From: Euryodendron excelsum
Lineage: Eukaryota; Streptophyta; Magnoliopsida; Ericales; Pentaphylacaceae
Direction of reading: 5' to 3'
Assembly: GCA_033060915.1 (NCBI GenBank)
Contig: CM065378.1
Coordinates: forward strand, 9,913,001 to 9,977,000
DNA: 64,000 nucleotides
The notes under the pieces were generated by a model, which was not told the DNA's origin, ran no database searches, and saw only the letters and a list, made by a program, of their open reading frames with translations. A program made the translations under genes and the position numbers. This document shows, one piece after another, positions 47,010 to 59,900 of the stretch; the first letter of the stretch is position 1, and the number at the start of each line of letters is the position of its first letter.

Positions 47010-47274
47010 AAACTATATGAAAACTTGAAGTCTTTCATGTTTAAACATGATTTTTTTTAAGTTTCAACTAAGCATTAAATGTTTTCTTTGTGTTTTGCTA
47101 GCATTTCTTACAAGGATGGCTATTAGGTTTCGCATTTTACTCGTTGCTTGCTTCGCATATCTCTTATATTTTTTTGCTACGTTTCTTGTTTCTATTTCTA
47201 TTTATCATCTTGCTTTTACTTCTTAGTCTGATAACTATATTGAGGTTAGGTTAGGAGTTTAAAATAACAAAAAA
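47010..47274 (+). repeat. Block X1, unit B
   Basis: Homologous to 8440-8731 and paralogous to 57590-57890. It keeps TTGTGTTTTGC, TTTCTTAC and AGGTTAGGTTAGG. Confidence 0.55.
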
Positions 47275-47523
47275 AGGTCTGGGACTAGTTGCTCAAAGAG
47301 ACATAGTTGGAAACGGGATCGTTTTGGAGGTACCCAAAAGGTTTCGGAATAACCCATATACCATCTCAGCCTCAAAGATTGTCACTGTATGCGGTGGTTT
47401 AAGGCCTTGGAACTCTGTTGCCCTGTTTCTGATTAGAGAGAAGAAGTTAAGGGATGACTCACTGTGGCGATATTACCTTTCATATTCTTGCAGAGGACAC
47501 TGATTCTACCATATATTGGTGGG
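47275..47523 (+). pseudogene. LSMT-like relic, copy B1
   Basis: It begins KGLGLVAQRDIVGNGIVLE and keeps EVPKRFRNNPYT in frame, without the base inserted in copy A1. It continues with VALFLIREK and DSLWRYYL, and DTDSTIYW after a frame change. Only this exon-sized piece is present. A 78-codon plus-strand frame just downstream (47563-47799) is not LSMT and is disrupted in unit A. Confidence 0.75.
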
Positions 47524-48192
47524 TTTGGCTTACTTTGATTGTTGGCTTTGTGATTCAGTGATTTGGTCATAATTATGAAGCTTATGATCATACTGTCAAT
47601 ATATTGTTTTGGGGATCCTCATTTTCGTTGGTGTATAAAATATCTAGAGGAACAAGAAGATAAATTGTTGCTCTTAAAGGCACGAGACAATATTGCTTTT
47701 CTTAACACGATATTCGACTCTACTAAATTTTCTGAATCTGGTGAATACCAAGTTAACAACGAATCACATTCAGAATACAATAAAACTTTTGAAATCTAAT
47801 GTTTTTTGTACAAACAAAATTAGAACTGAATACCTTTTCAAATCTATTGCAAATTCTAAATGTTTATTTATGTGAAAAACAGACTTTAGAGAAGTGAAAC
47901 CTTTTGGTGTCACATTGGACAAATCATTTGTAGGTTTAAACACATTGTTGAACTCCTGTGGCAAACTTAACTTCATATCAAAAACACAAACCTATCTTCT
48001 CTAGGCTATTATTCAACATCAACTCAGTATTAACACAAGATTATGTTATATGTTTTTATTCATAACACAAGGGAAAACAAAGCAAGATTGAAAATGATCA
48101 TCTAATTTCACAATGAAAGCTAGCTTCCAAGTTTATGACTTCCCAAGTGATCCAAATTTAGGCATGTTAATTAGGAGATTAAACTTTTGGCC
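47524..48192. other. Anonymous block, unit B
   Basis: Colinear with 8983-9626. It contains the short minus-strand frame 47770-47976 discussed for unit A. No identification. Confidence 0.3.
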
Positions 48193-48719
48193 TCAGAGAA
48201 ACATTCTGGCAAACTCCAAAAGCTTCTCAGTCTCTGGGATAACACCCTTGATTGCATCGTCGGAACAAAACCTCTCAGCCCACCCCACCAGTTCCGACGT
48301 CTTGGTTTCGTCAAGTAGCTTCACTTTGAACAACTCTTTCGCCGCCTTCAGCCACCCCGGGAAGCACCCAAGTGCCATGTCAAGGTACCCCATGCTATCG
48401 CCGCCAAAGAAACCCTTCCCTTGGCTGCACTTGACAAAGACATCTTCTAACAAGACCAGCACTTCAATCAACCCATCCACTGCCACCAGTTTCTCCTTCT
48501 CTCCTTCTACCATCCGGATCTTTATTAGCAATGGAAATGTTGGCCCAAAAGGCAACCCAAGAGGGGGGGTGAATTGGGTTTTTTGAATATTAATAACAAT
48601 TAAGATTAATTAAAATTAATCTAACCAATGTAACAGTGATCAATCTATATGTAATGCAATGTAGTTAGAAGAAGAAAAGAAAACATAGCATAAGAAAGAA
48701 CACAGAGAGTTACCGAGAT

Positions 48720-49290
48720 TTTCATAATCTTCCTCACCTACTCATTGTTAGGATACACATTTCCAAGAGATTTTAAGCCATTAATAATATCGGTGAACCT
48801 TGTAAACATTTCGGTGATGGATTCGTCAGGTTTCATTTTGAACAATTCATAGTTATGTACCAATATATTGATTTTAGATTTTTTAACTTGATTGCTACCT
48901 TCATATGTGACTTCTAATTTATCCCATATTTCCTTAGCTGATTCACAAGTGGAAATACAATTAAATTCATTGGGATCAAGTGCACAATATAAAATATTCG
49001 TAGCTCTAGCATTAGATTATAGCATTTTCAAATCATCTTCATCCCATTCAAATTCTGATTTAGGGATATCAGTCCTATCCACTCTAGTTATAGGTGTTTT
49101 GGGACCATTTACTATGAGTCTCCATAATTCATAATCAACCTATTGGATATAGATTCTCATTCTATTCTTTCAATAATTGTAATTGGTGCCATTGAACATA
49201 GGTGGTCTATTTGTGGATTGACCCTTACTAAGAGAGCTTCCGAAATTGGTTGTCTTGGATCTATTCCTAGGATGTTAAGTCTTAAATCAA
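48720..49290 (-). pseudogene. Copia gag fragment
   Basis: The minus-strand translation includes RVDRTDIPKSEFEW, LYCALDPNEFNCIS, AKEIWDKLEVTYEGSNQVKK and NYELFKMKPDESITEMF, a UBN2-type gag. One stop falls after DDLKML. Zinc knuckle, protease and pol are absent. Confidence 0.88.
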
Positions 49291-49312
49291 GAATACAAGC
49301 TGTGATACTAAT

Positions 49313-51221
49313 TGTTGGCCTAAAAAGCAACCTAAGAGGGGGGATGAATTGGGTTTTTCGAATATTAATAACAATTAAGATTAATTAAAATTAATCTAAC
49401 CAATGTAACAGTGATCAATCTATATGTGATGCAATGTAGTCAGAAGAAAAAACTAAAACAGAGCATAAGAAAGAATACAGAGAGTTACCGGGGTTCAACC
49501 ACAAACCATGGTTTACGTTCTCACCCCAAGATCTCCTTGAAGTCTCCTTTCACTATGTAATCTCTAATTACAAATGGGTTGCTGATTGACCAAGTGTTCA
49601 GCTCACTATACAAGAACTTCTACCCAAGTTCTTCAGCCACCAAGTGGTTTTGTCCAAACTCCACTCAAACTTACAAGAGTTTTTCTTTCTCAAGAGAACT
49701 CTCAAACTCTCACTTACAAGTGTATGAAAATATACAAGTAACTCACAAACTCTCTAACAAGAGTAGATTATATAATCAAAGCTCACAAAGTAAAGACAGG
49801 AGGAATGTTTAGGAATTTCAGTTGATCAATCAGTGGATTCTTGTTTCTTGTCTATCTTTTTGTTATAAATGCAGTTAGAAGCTTGTATATAAACCCCTAT
49901 ATTGATTTCATCCGTTGGAGATTGTTGGGTTTTATTTAATGCACGTCCAGTCCGTTATAACGTTAGAAAAACTAGACGTTATTTCCCACGGGTCGATTCC
50001 AGGCTACTTCAAGTTTCATGAGTCGATTCTTTATATCAAAAAGTCGGCTCTTTGCTCATTTAATCTTCAAGTTTTCTGCGTCTGTCTTCATGAGGCGGCT
50101 CCTCATTTCCATGAGTTGGCTCTTTGCATATTTTGGTCTTCAAGCTTTTGCTTCTGTATTCATGAGGCGACTCTTCATTTCCATGAGTCAGCTCATTTAT
50201 CATTTTGTCTTCAAGCCTTTTGCGTCTATCTCCATGAGACAACTCCTTATTTCCATGAATCCGCTCATTGCCCAAAAATCTGCTTTCTGACTTACAATGA
50301 TCCAATTCATCTCAACAATAGTATAAGATCTTCAAGGACTCTTTTTTTTAGGGTATGATGATTAATCAAAATTCTTTAACTCATCAGAGATGACTTCTAT
50401 TCAATTTTGGATTGCATCAATCATTCTTCAACTCTTTTTCGTTTCCAAACTGTCAGAGCTTCATTCAATCAACTTTGAACTCTTCTTCTTTGTATGCAAA
50501 GCTTCATCTTTAATTGTAGAACATTCTCTTTCAATGTCAAACTTTTTCTATTATGTAGAGCTTCACAATGCTTCATTACCGATTTCTTCTCTTTACTAGT
50601 AATTCTTCTTTCTTCTTTAAAATAACTTCATTGAGACTTTTGTAAACTTGATGAAATCTCTTCATACACATTGTCTTCATTGATTCTTTATATCTCAGAA
50701 GAATTCTTCACTTAGATTCCATGTAGAGATTAGGCAATCAATGTGAATCTTCTTCTTAAGCAGCTTCCAATCACATCATCTTGAATCGACCTTTTGCACA
50801 CTTGATGAAGTCCTCTTTTGAGCTTTTTTTTTCAATCTCTTCACAATCAAATCATCTCCAACTAATCTTTACATACTCTGATGAAGTCTTTTATCATTCT
50901 GAGTGCAAGACAACTTCATTGAGTCTATGCATGCTTGATGAAAGCCTTATTTGAACACCTTCATTCTCTTCGAATGCAAATCATTTGTTTGAAGTAGAAA
51001 TAGGCGTTAATGTTCTATTTGGTTTATTGCATAGCTCTTGGAATTCATTATTTGATCTTACGCTAGTTGTGCATTCACTTTGACAAGTATTAGACTTAAA
51101 ATTGAACTTTAAGTCTAAATTATAAACTTTACTAATCTGCACACTAAGTAAATGAATTAGTAAAATAACATAAGGTTTAGTTATCATCAAAATCAACATG
51201 AGGATCAACCTTGAGTAAACA
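49313..51221 (-). repeat. Copia 5' LTR with internal 72-bp repeats
   Basis: 1909 bp. It contains the AAGAGGGGGGATGAATTGGG motif common in plant copia LTRs. Around 50010-50280 a unit of about 72 bp is repeated at least three times (TGAGGCGGCT at 50091, TGAGGCGACT at 50163, TGAGACAACT at 50235). ORFs across this part are by-products of the repeats. Confidence 0.85.
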
Positions 51222-51338
51222 GAAAATACCTGTAATAACATAGGCATAGTTAGAAAATTCATTCATGAGGCAACCATTAAAAATTCTTTGTAGATAGCAT
51301 GACTCTATAATTCAAAACAGTCAACTTAGTCATGCTTA

Positions 51339-51885
51339 GGGATGGCAATTATTAGAGTTAAAAAACCCTCCACCCGCTCCTGAAAAAAGGGTATGGGGTA
51401 TGAATAAATGGGTGAGGGGCGAGATATGAGAAAGAAAGCAAAATTGATGCGGGTTTGGGACGAGATAGAATTTAGGTCATCTCATCCCGAATCGGTCCCG
51501 ATTATATTATAAAATACTTAAATAATTATATTATATTTAATTATACAAAATATTCTTAGTATATAACTAAATATTAGAATTTGAATATTACTTCTCATTA
51601 TTAAATTTTAGGCTCTTACTTCCTCAATTTTATATTATATACAAGTTAGTATAATTTGCATTATTTTTTTACTTTTAGAGATTTTATTTTTGTTTAAATT
51701 TTTATACGAATTGAACTCGTTTAAACCTGAACCCGATTAACTTAAGAGGAACGAGAGCGGGGTAGAGTGTTTCAACCTGTCACGGGTTTGAGACGAGATG
51801 TGGAATGAAATTTTCTTATTAGAGGTGGGGTAGAATAAATTTAGCCATACCTGTAATGAACCTACCTGTTGTCATGACTAGTAGT
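51339..51885. mobile_element. hAT-like MITE in GST intron, copy B
   Basis: Homologous to 10289-10810, with start GGGATGGCAATT and end GTTGTCATGACT. The right-hand target duplication is lost in a small deletion. Confidence 0.55.
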
Positions 51886-52451
51886 GAGCCCACGCCGTTT
51901 TCGAACTTTTAACACTGTAAAACTTCGAAACACCAAATTTAATAATTAAAAATGTCCTAGCGTGAAAAAATTGCTCCAACCAGACTAGAAAATCCACACC
52001 TTGTCGTCAATATACGCTCCCCAGAACTGGGCAATGGCGCGATCGTAAGGATCGGAAGGGAGGATGGAGGGACCAGATGGCCGTATCTCATCACGGTATT
52101 GGACAATGACGAGGGACTCACATATGCGCTTGTCTGCATGGATGAGAACAGGTATTTTCTTGTGAACAGGGTTTGATTTATGGAGAAGCTCGCTTTTGGA
52201 ACCGAATTTCTCTTCTAGGAACTCATAGTTAATTGATTGATTTTAAGTTCAGGGCGATTTGAACCCGGTTTACGAACGGTCTCGGCCGCCCTTTTAGAAG
52301 CTTTACACTGGCCATGACGAATTCTCTAGCAATAGAGGCTTAAATATGATTGAATGCAGAGCTATGAACTATAGGTGTTTTAATATGAACTGAGAAATAA
52401 AGCTAGAATTGCTAGTGTATATATATAGCTTTTGAGGGAGCTGACCTCAGG

Positions 52452-53500
52452 TTTTTTTTTTTTTAAATATTATGTAAGCAACAAAATTATAAAAGATCCA
52501 ACTGGATCAGATTACAAAAAAATTTCGGCATAAAAGATAAAGGGGTATTTAGGGAGCCTGCCAAGGCTTGAGAGGCTAACCATTGAGCGTTTCCATTAGC
52601 TTGGTGTTGGCACCAAACAAATGACCATGAAGTTGGATCAACCATACGAAGGATATCATCTATCATCGGCTGAATCTCCAATCGTTTCTCAGTAATTCTG
52701 GTCTTTAACAGGTTAATCAAAATCACTGAATCTGACTCGATACAAACTTGCTACCAGCAATATCTCTGGGCCATGACACAAGCGATACAGGTAGCCCATG
52801 CTTCCGCTGCTAGAGCTGATTAGACTTAAATTAAACCAAAATGAACGTCGAGCACCTTCCTTTTAGAGTCTCTAGCCTCAACCACAAATACACCCAAGTT
52901 GTTTGACTTACAGAAAGCTCCGTCGCAGTTTATCTTAATCAAAGGAGCTGGGGGAGGACACCACTTGCAGTTAGACTCTCTATCCCTTCTATCTTCCTTG
53001 TCCAAAGGATTATAAGCAGCATCAAGAAAGTCATGAGTTGCCCCTTTAATTCTAATAATAGTAGTCATAGAATCAACTGGAACACCATTAAAACATAAAG
53101 CATTCCAAGAAATCCAAATGGACCAACAAATCTTAGCAATAAGAGCCAGAGAGTTCATGTCAAAGGAGGGATTTGAGAGAATAGATTGAAACCATTCGAC
53201 CACTGATCTTATGGAAACTCTGTCAATCTTATAAGTTAGGCCACTTCCAAACCATATTGGAGTAGTCCACCTGCATCTAAACAACATATACTCTACAGAT
53301 TCTTCTTCCCCTTCACAAATGGCACAGGTGGCGTCAATGGAGCATTTACACCTCCCAAGATTGCCTCGAGTAGCTAGGGCATTATACAACACTTTCTATA
53401 AAAACCACCGGACTTTTAAAAGAATCGGGACATGCCATAACTTTTTTCACACTTCATTTGGGATCTACCTGGATGAGCTAGACTTCTGTTTCTTAGACTT
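52452..53500 (-). mobile_element. 5'-truncated LINE, copy B
   Basis: The poly(A) tail is seen as T(13) at 52452-52464. A 188-codon frame (52826-53392) carries zf-RVT (YNALATRGNLGRCKCS, CAICEGEEESVEYMLFRC) and the start of the RNase H-like domain (LIKINCDGAFCKSNN). After a stop it continues (52487-52800) with AAEAWATCIACVMAQ and ESDSVILINLL. Upstream, KKLWHVPILLKV extends the match to about 53460. It is shared with unit A (11394-12440). Confidence 0.8.
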
Positions 53501-53591
53501 GATTGTTGAAGAGTAAGTCAGAGAATAGCTGAATTTAACATTATAGATGCCTAAGGAATGAAGATCGCCAAAAAAGAGAATCTTCCTTGTC

Positions 53592-53754
53592 TAATAAAAA
53601 GATAAGTGCGATTTGTACTCGCGGCCACCCAACACAACTAATGGGCAGTCGCCACCTCAGGTGAGTCCCACCAATAATTAGTGAGACTCACCTAAAATAA
53701 CAACTATCCATTAACTATGTTAAATAGCCGCGAGTGCAAATAGCATTCGTCTTA
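53592..53754. mobile_element. GC-ended MITE, unit B only
   Basis: About 163 bp. The terminal inverted repeats are GATAAGTGCGATTTGTACTC followed by GCGGC, and the mirror GCCGCGAGTGCAAATAGCA. Possible TAA/TTA flanks would fit a Harbinger-like element. Unit A lacks it at about 12555. Confidence 0.7.
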
Positions 53755-53899
53755 ATAGAAATGTCTATAAACACAAATACTCACAAAGAGAAAACAAAAG
53801 CAAGCAATGACCGATAAGCACAATCGATGCATCATTCAAGTTGTCACGTCACAATGGAAAAAAAAAATTCTAGTTGGCTACAGCCTACAGGTCTAGAGT

Positions 53900-55100
53900 T
53901 TATTTAAAAACTCAAAGGTGATTTTAAATTTTATTTTTCAAATTTAGGTAATTTTAAATTTATTTAATAAATTTAAATAAAACACAACTTTAGATTTGAA
54001 ATTATGTTTTCAAAACACCATTTTTGTGATTTAAAGTTTGTCTCAGATTCTAATAGAAATTGTATTTTCAAAAGGGAAAACCTTATTTTTGCCCTCTAAA
54101 TTTCATATATATTTATTTTTGTCATCTTCGTTTCAACCCTTCTCATTATTACTTCTTTATCTCTCATTTATGCTCTCATTCCAAACAAATCTTTTCATAC
54201 ATATTTTCTAATGCGCCCTTATGTCACCTATCATAACTCTTTGTAATTTTATTATCTATTTTTAATTTTTTAGATAATTTTTTTTTTATCTATCTGAAGA
54301 TTATGTCCACTTTATATCTTGTTTTTTATTAATTAAAGTTATGGTTAGGTGATCTCGGATCTTACATTTATTATATATATATATATATATTGTTACAACT
54401 AGCAAAACTATTATTATGCACAGCTAAATACGTATATATTTATCGGTGTATTAAGCAAGTATAATAATTAAAAAAATTTGAATTATCATGATTTATTGTA
54501 AACTATTAGCAACCTGAAGAAATATTTAAACTATGTTAAGTGAATGTTGGATGTCCTGAAGCAATTTACAAACAATTGACTATAAACTAGAATTAATAAA
54601 CAGTAAATAGGAGAAAGAAAGAAAAAATGAACGTGAAATAACAAACAAAAAGAAAAACCACTAACGCAACACCAGTTTCTCCTACAAACCAGCCCTCTGT
54701 TCAGTGGTCTCTCTCTCTCTCTCTAGGTACATTACTTTTCACAAGTATACACTACTTTTTAAATGATTATCATTTATTTATCTATTACGTTTTTTAATAC
54801 GTGTACGTCATTTAATAATTTTAATATAGTAAAATTAGATTAAAAAAAATTTATGAAGAGTTATAATAAATGGTATAAGGACATATTAAAAATATATATG
54901 AAAGGACATATTTGAAATGAGGACATAAATGAAAGAAAATAGACAATAATGAGACGGGTTAAAACTAAGAGGGTAAAAATAAATATACATGAAACATAAA
55001 TGGTAAAAATAAGATTTTTCATTTTCAAAACACAACTTCATAATCAACTTGAGCTTTAGAAATAAGTTTTAACACTACCCTAGTTTAGGCATAAACTCAC
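53900..55100. mobile_element. Long-terminal-inverted-repeat element, copy B
   Basis: The left arm is about 54065-54290 and the right arm about 54855-55028, with TTTCATATATATTTAT facing ATAAATATACATGAAA. It is homologous to 12690-13890 and has no transposase. Confidence 0.55.
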
Positions 55101-55810
55101 ATAGTCTATTACTAGTTGTTCCAGTTTGAAACTCTTATTACTCTATATGTTTAGATTTTGGATTAGCGAAGGGAAAAGAAAATGAAATAAAATATTTAGT
55201 TGACTTAGGAAAATGAGGAAAATGAGAAAAAAATAAATATGTATTTTTTGAAAATATCAATTATTTGTTTTTTTGCATGTATAAAAATAAATATTTATAA
55301 GTAATTTAATTTCTCATTTATTTTCATTTCGTTTGACAAATTCAAACCCAAACATATTATAATGAAATAAAAAAGTCCTTATTGCCAGCGGTTGTTCTTG
55401 GCAAATTTGAGCAAATGTGATAACCAAATTAATTGATTTTTTTTTTCCCCTCAATCCATAGTTATATGCAAAACGGATGATTGTTTGTTGAATTTGAGCT
55501 CAGTAATATTAGTTTTTTCCCTCAAAAAACTAATATTAATCGACACTTTTAGTCATTTGAATTTGTACAAAAAGATCTGATAGCCAAAATACGTTCAAAA
55601 ATATTGCACAATAAAAAATTGTGGAATTAAATGGTTAAAGGTCGTCAAATTGAATTGAGTAATGCATCTGAACAAACTCTATAAAATGGTAAGTCAAGAT
55701 TTTTATAATTATCATTATTTTAGGTTGAACATGCATTTGACATGTGACATAGTGCATATTGCGTGATGCTATATTGTGAAACTCACACAAGAACAAAACT
55801 GTTTGGTATC
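55101..55810. other. Intergenic, with empty copia site
   Basis: Colinear with 13900-14583 joined to 20573-21099. A single TTAAA near 55626 marks the unoccupied target of the unit A copia element. No gene. Confidence 0.65.
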
Positions 55811-56415
55811 TGTAGGTGGAATTTTTCAGGAAGGTTGGGTCGAACTCTCAAGTTCCAAATGGATGAGCCCAAACTCTCTCTGCAAGAAAAGAATGTTAGA
55901 ATGGGTCGACCCTTGGTAGGCCGATCACACCCCGATGATTAAGTTAGCTACTTAACCAAGATAGAAATGAACGAGGGTGGTGAATACTTTGAGTTAATTG
56001 TCCATACCTGGCTCTCGATATCTTGGATATTTATAGTGTGATCAATGGAGTATGTTTGGCCTTGGCCTATCAGCAGACTCTCATGGCCTGCTGGATAGGC
56101 ATCATCATTGACGCCGCCTGACCACTTACAGGGTCTGGTGCACCGCCGTGGGGGATTCCGGCTGACCGGACGTGCATATCGACGTCGCGTGAGCAGCTGC
56201 TCCTACATTAAATGCGAGTCAACTCTGCATTTAATGCTCAAAGATCGCTAGCGGTTTAGGCTTGTCTCCTGCGGTTTGGGCCATGGCGGGGAGGAGGTCA
56301 GCGGTCACGACCGGCCCGTCCTTTATTTCTAATCTGAGCCGCAAAACAGCCCTAACTTTAATTTGTGTAGATTGGACCTTACCCATTGGGTTGGGCCGGA
56401 AAATATTCCCCCACA
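55811..56415 (-). mobile_element. Solo LTR, unit B
   Basis: 605 bp, beginning TGTAGGTGGAAT and ending TTCCCCCACA, with target duplication GTATC (55806-55810 and 56416-56420). Unit A has the empty site near 21099. The minus strand starts TGTGGGGGAATA and has TATAAATA near 56036, so minus orientation is likely. Confidence 0.88.
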
Positions 56416-56420
56416 GTATC

Positions 56421-57589
56421 ATTTTTGTTTTTTTGTGCTTTCATAAAGTTCAAAATTACCATCGTTTTAATGTTGTTTTTCTTTTGTGCAATAATTGTTT
56501 TAACAAATTTAAAATTGTTTCTTAAAACTAAAGTGTTTTGAGAAAAAAAATTTTCAAATTTGTATGGAAAACAATTTACCAAACGAGCTTTCAAACAAAA
56601 AATAATTTTTGAAAACGACCACAAGAACTTAGTTAATGGACCATCCTATTTCACAATAAACTATGAAGGGTAATTCACATTTCATAGTCAAGCATGCACC
56701 TGAGCTTCTTACTTTAAACTTTTTTACTCGTGCTCGTTTCGAAAATTCATAAATCAAATTGAAACTGTTTCTAAAACTATATATGGTGTTTTTAAAAAAA
56801 TTCCTAAAAACAGTTTACCAGTTGAGTTTTTTGTATTAGTTTTTTATTTTTTTGTTTTCTATTTTTCAGTTCCTATATTTTATTTTTCTGTTTTTTTACT
56901 TTTTATTTCTTGTTTTATGTTCTCGTTTGGCAAACTAGTTTCGAAATTATTTTCTCTAGGATAGCTTTATCAAATTAGTTTTGGAACTTGTTTTTGAAAA
57001 AAATTTTAAAAAAACACTCTAGTTTTAGAAATTATAAAAATGTGCTCTTTGAGTTTCCCAAGCCATTTTCATACAAAGATGAACATGATATTAAAACAAT
57101 ATTTTCAAACCTATTTGATTACGGTTACGGTTATGGTTTCGTTTCTTTTTTTTTTTTTTGTTTCTTCAAAAACAAAAATTATAAACTTCTTGTTTTTAGC
57201 GTTTTCAAAAACAAAAAAAAAAAATGCAACTATCAAAAACACATTCTAGAAACTGAGAAAATACATTTTTCTTGGTTTCCTAAAACTGGGTGTTTGGTAA
57301 AAAAATTTCAAGAACAAGTTTTGGGACTAATTTACCCAAGGCGGTCAGTTTCCAGAACCAGTTTGATTAAAAGATAAGCAAGAGTAATTTGGACTTTGGT
57401 AATTAATGGCTTGTAAACTTGCAATGATATGCCTCCGTTGCTTTAGCAGGTATTCGGTCTAAGCCTCCCAACCCTTTAAATTTTTCAAAATCTTTCAAAA
57501 AATTTAGTTAATTTTTTGAAAAAGCAATCTCCGAACAGCTAAACAAAAACTGGTAACAAATTTAATTTTACAAAAAATTATTTGAAAAC
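56421..57589. other. AT-rich MITE-like arms, unit B
   Basis: Colinear with 21105-22270. The 129-codon frame at 56988-57377 is low-complexity sequence and is not conserved as a frame in unit A. Confidence 0.5.
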
Positions 57590-58214
57590 TTAAAGTCTTT
57601 CATTTTTAAACATGATTTTCTTTAAGTTTCAACTAAACATTCATAATACTTGATAAAAGGATCTCTCCAAGTATTCGTATACATTCCACTGAGTTTCTAA
57701 ATATTTTGTTTTTGTTTTGCAAGAGTTTCTTACTAGGATTGTTATTAGGTTTCTCATTTTGCTCTTAATTGTTTCTTGCATCTCATTTTTCCCATATTTT
57801 TTTTTATCGTGTTTCTTGCTTTTATTTTATCTTATCATATTACTTCTACGTGATAACTGTAGTGAGGTTAGGTTGTAAGTTCAAAATAATAAACGCCTAT
57901 CCCGCTATCCACAACTATATCAACAGTACATCATCTAATAACCACGGACAGCCAAGCCAAGTTGTTAAAATGGAGACTTTTAAAGGGATAAATTATACAT
58001 AGATAGAATTTAATATGCATGAGTACTGAAAATTTTCATATTACCTAACCACTAGACTTTTTTCTAATGTCTACATTAAGGATCACCAGTCATATAGAGT
58101 CTTAGAGAGAAAAGTTAGACAGAGAAACAATGGCCACTCTCTTCTCTCTCTTCTTCTTCCTTTGCTTTTGTTTCAATCGTGAAAAAGACCAACCCTGAGA
58201 AAACCAAGTGTTCT
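57590..58214 (+). repeat. Block X2 and flank, unit B
   Basis: 57590-57890 is homologous to 23365-23650, without the solo LTR of unit A. The remainder holds nothing recognisable. Confidence 0.5.
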
Positions 58215-59900
58215 TCGTAATATGAATTTGTATCTTAAGATGGACCTAGAGGGGGTGAATAGGTTTCTATTCAATTTTCATGCAAGTATTAGCAATGATT
58301 AATCTGAAGCAAACCATAAACAAAAATCAAAACACACAACTATCAACACACAAGATTTTTTAGCATGGAAACCCTTGCGGGAGAAAACCACAGGACCTAG
58401 TCCAGCTCCAATTAAGCACTATATAAGGAACAAAATACAAGAAGCCTTATAATCCTTTCACACAGTTGAGTCCACAACTAGAATTGAATCTTGCAGCTTG
58501 TACATCATCCAAATCCACAAACTCGTTCCAGCGCTTGATTCTCTACCAAGTCCACAATGAAATTCTTCAATCTAGCAACTTAAATCGCCATAAGCTACTC
58601 TCTTTGATCTAGCAACTTGAATCACCACAATCTACTCTCTTCTTGTTGATGGTATGTGGAAAGGTATGGTGGAGATTCCTCTTAGAACATTTAAGCTCTT
58701 AACATTTGAAGTAGAAAACTCTAAATGGGAGAGAGTTCACTCCAAACACTTGAATCTTGATTCTTGCTTATCACCCACTTGAATCTCTTCTATATATATA
58801 TATATATATATAGATATATATTATAGCAGCTGCTACAAGCCCTTGTTGGCTGAAGAAGAAAACCCTAGAACCTCTTTCCCAAAATAGAGGGATAAAGTGG
58901 AGTGGAGTCTTCTTAAGACTTTTTACAAACACCTGGTGGACAATGTAGAAGACTCTCCTTATTTTCGGATGAAGAACACTCTCATTTATATATATCACCT
59001 CAAGGAGAGAGAAAGAGAGAGGAATGTCTTAACTTCTGATAGGGCACAACTCTCTGCCTCTATAATCATCTCACTTTGATCACATGAGCAGCTATTGAAG
59101 ATGCTTGAAAATTTCGTGAATAGCTTCAAGTTTCCTGAAAAAGAGGAGAAGAACTTCTCTTTTGGAAGCACAAGATTCATATATAGCCTCCCCAATATTC
59201 TGCCATGTTTTCTTTGTAAAATATATCACTTTGTCACCATATGCTTGAAAAAAAGCACCGCACTAGAGCAAAACATGAAAGTGGGGTATTCTTTATCAGC
59301 AAAGAATTTTTTGAACCATCGAGACCCCGCTCTAGCGAAGTGGAGTCCACTTGAGAGCGGGCTTCACTGGAACAAGTTGTTGAAGCTGCTAGACCCCGCT
59401 CTAGTGGGGTGGAGTCTGCCTGACGGTGGGCTTCATTGAAACTAATTTTTCCTGAAGAGCTGGACCCCGCTCTAGCACGGTTAAGTCCACCTGACAACGG
59501 GCTTCATTGGATGTCTTTAGTATTTTAGCCGTAACTTTTTACTCAGATGTCGGATTGATGCGATTTGAAATTCTCTGGAAAGAAAACTCGAAGATTTACA
59601 ACTTTTTCTCCAATGAGCCTTTTCAAATGCGAACTATATCATGGTTAAAAACCAGCTACAAGAGAACAGATCTTCTAGAGACATATTCATTTGAATTTTG
59701 CAAGTGACCCAACTTCTAAAAATTCATCCAACTGTTGTTGATTCTTCCCTTTAGGCTTTATGGAGGCAACTTACAAACATCTAAGGTCATTACAATGTGA
59801 TCAATACACTAAAGCCTCAAATGACATAGAAAGATTTTAGCTCTCAATTTATATGACACAAAATGAGTCAATTTTCCTAATAAACCAAAAACACATATCT
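58215..59900. repeat. Old copia-type LTR-like block, unit B
   Basis: Homologous to 23960-25602, with GACCTAGAGGGGGTGAATAG, (TA)n at 58792-58811 and three degenerate motifs of about 70 bp near 59323, 59392 and 59462. The (GA)n tract is much shorter than in unit A. Confidence 0.4.

Larger units (their letters stand above)
48538..51221 (-). mobile_element. Deleted Ty1/copia element inside the GST exon
   Basis: It is bounded by TGTTGGCC and AAACA with near-identical 5-bp flanks (GGAAA at 48533-48537, GAAAA at 51222-51226). The minus-strand order is 5' LTR (49313-51221), PBS (near 49300-49312, TTAGTATCACAGC), gag fragment (about 48720-49290), then only the terminal 179 bp of the 3' LTR (48538-48716). 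One deletion from gag into the 3' LTR explains the structure. Unit A lacks the element at about 10174. Confidence 0.9.
48193..52315 (-). pseudogene. Tau-class glutathione S-transferase pseudogene, copy B
   Basis: Exon 1 is 52000-52315, with the same start and the same small insertion after LNLKSIN as copy A, giving an early stop. It retains [11 protein letters not shown] in the usual form. Exon 2 begins at 51229 and is split eight bases in by a 2.7-kb copia element. It resumes at 48537 and runs to a natural-looking stop at 48193-48195, with [29 protein letters not shown] and PETEKLLEFARMFL. Apart from the transposon, exon 2 is open. Intact exon 2 but broken exon 1 means no full enzyme. Confidence 0.88.

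Noticed and set aside
50018..50358. Overlapping ORFs of 80-147 codons rich in His and Phe
   Set aside because: Produced by the 72-bp repeats inside a copia LTR; no gene context.
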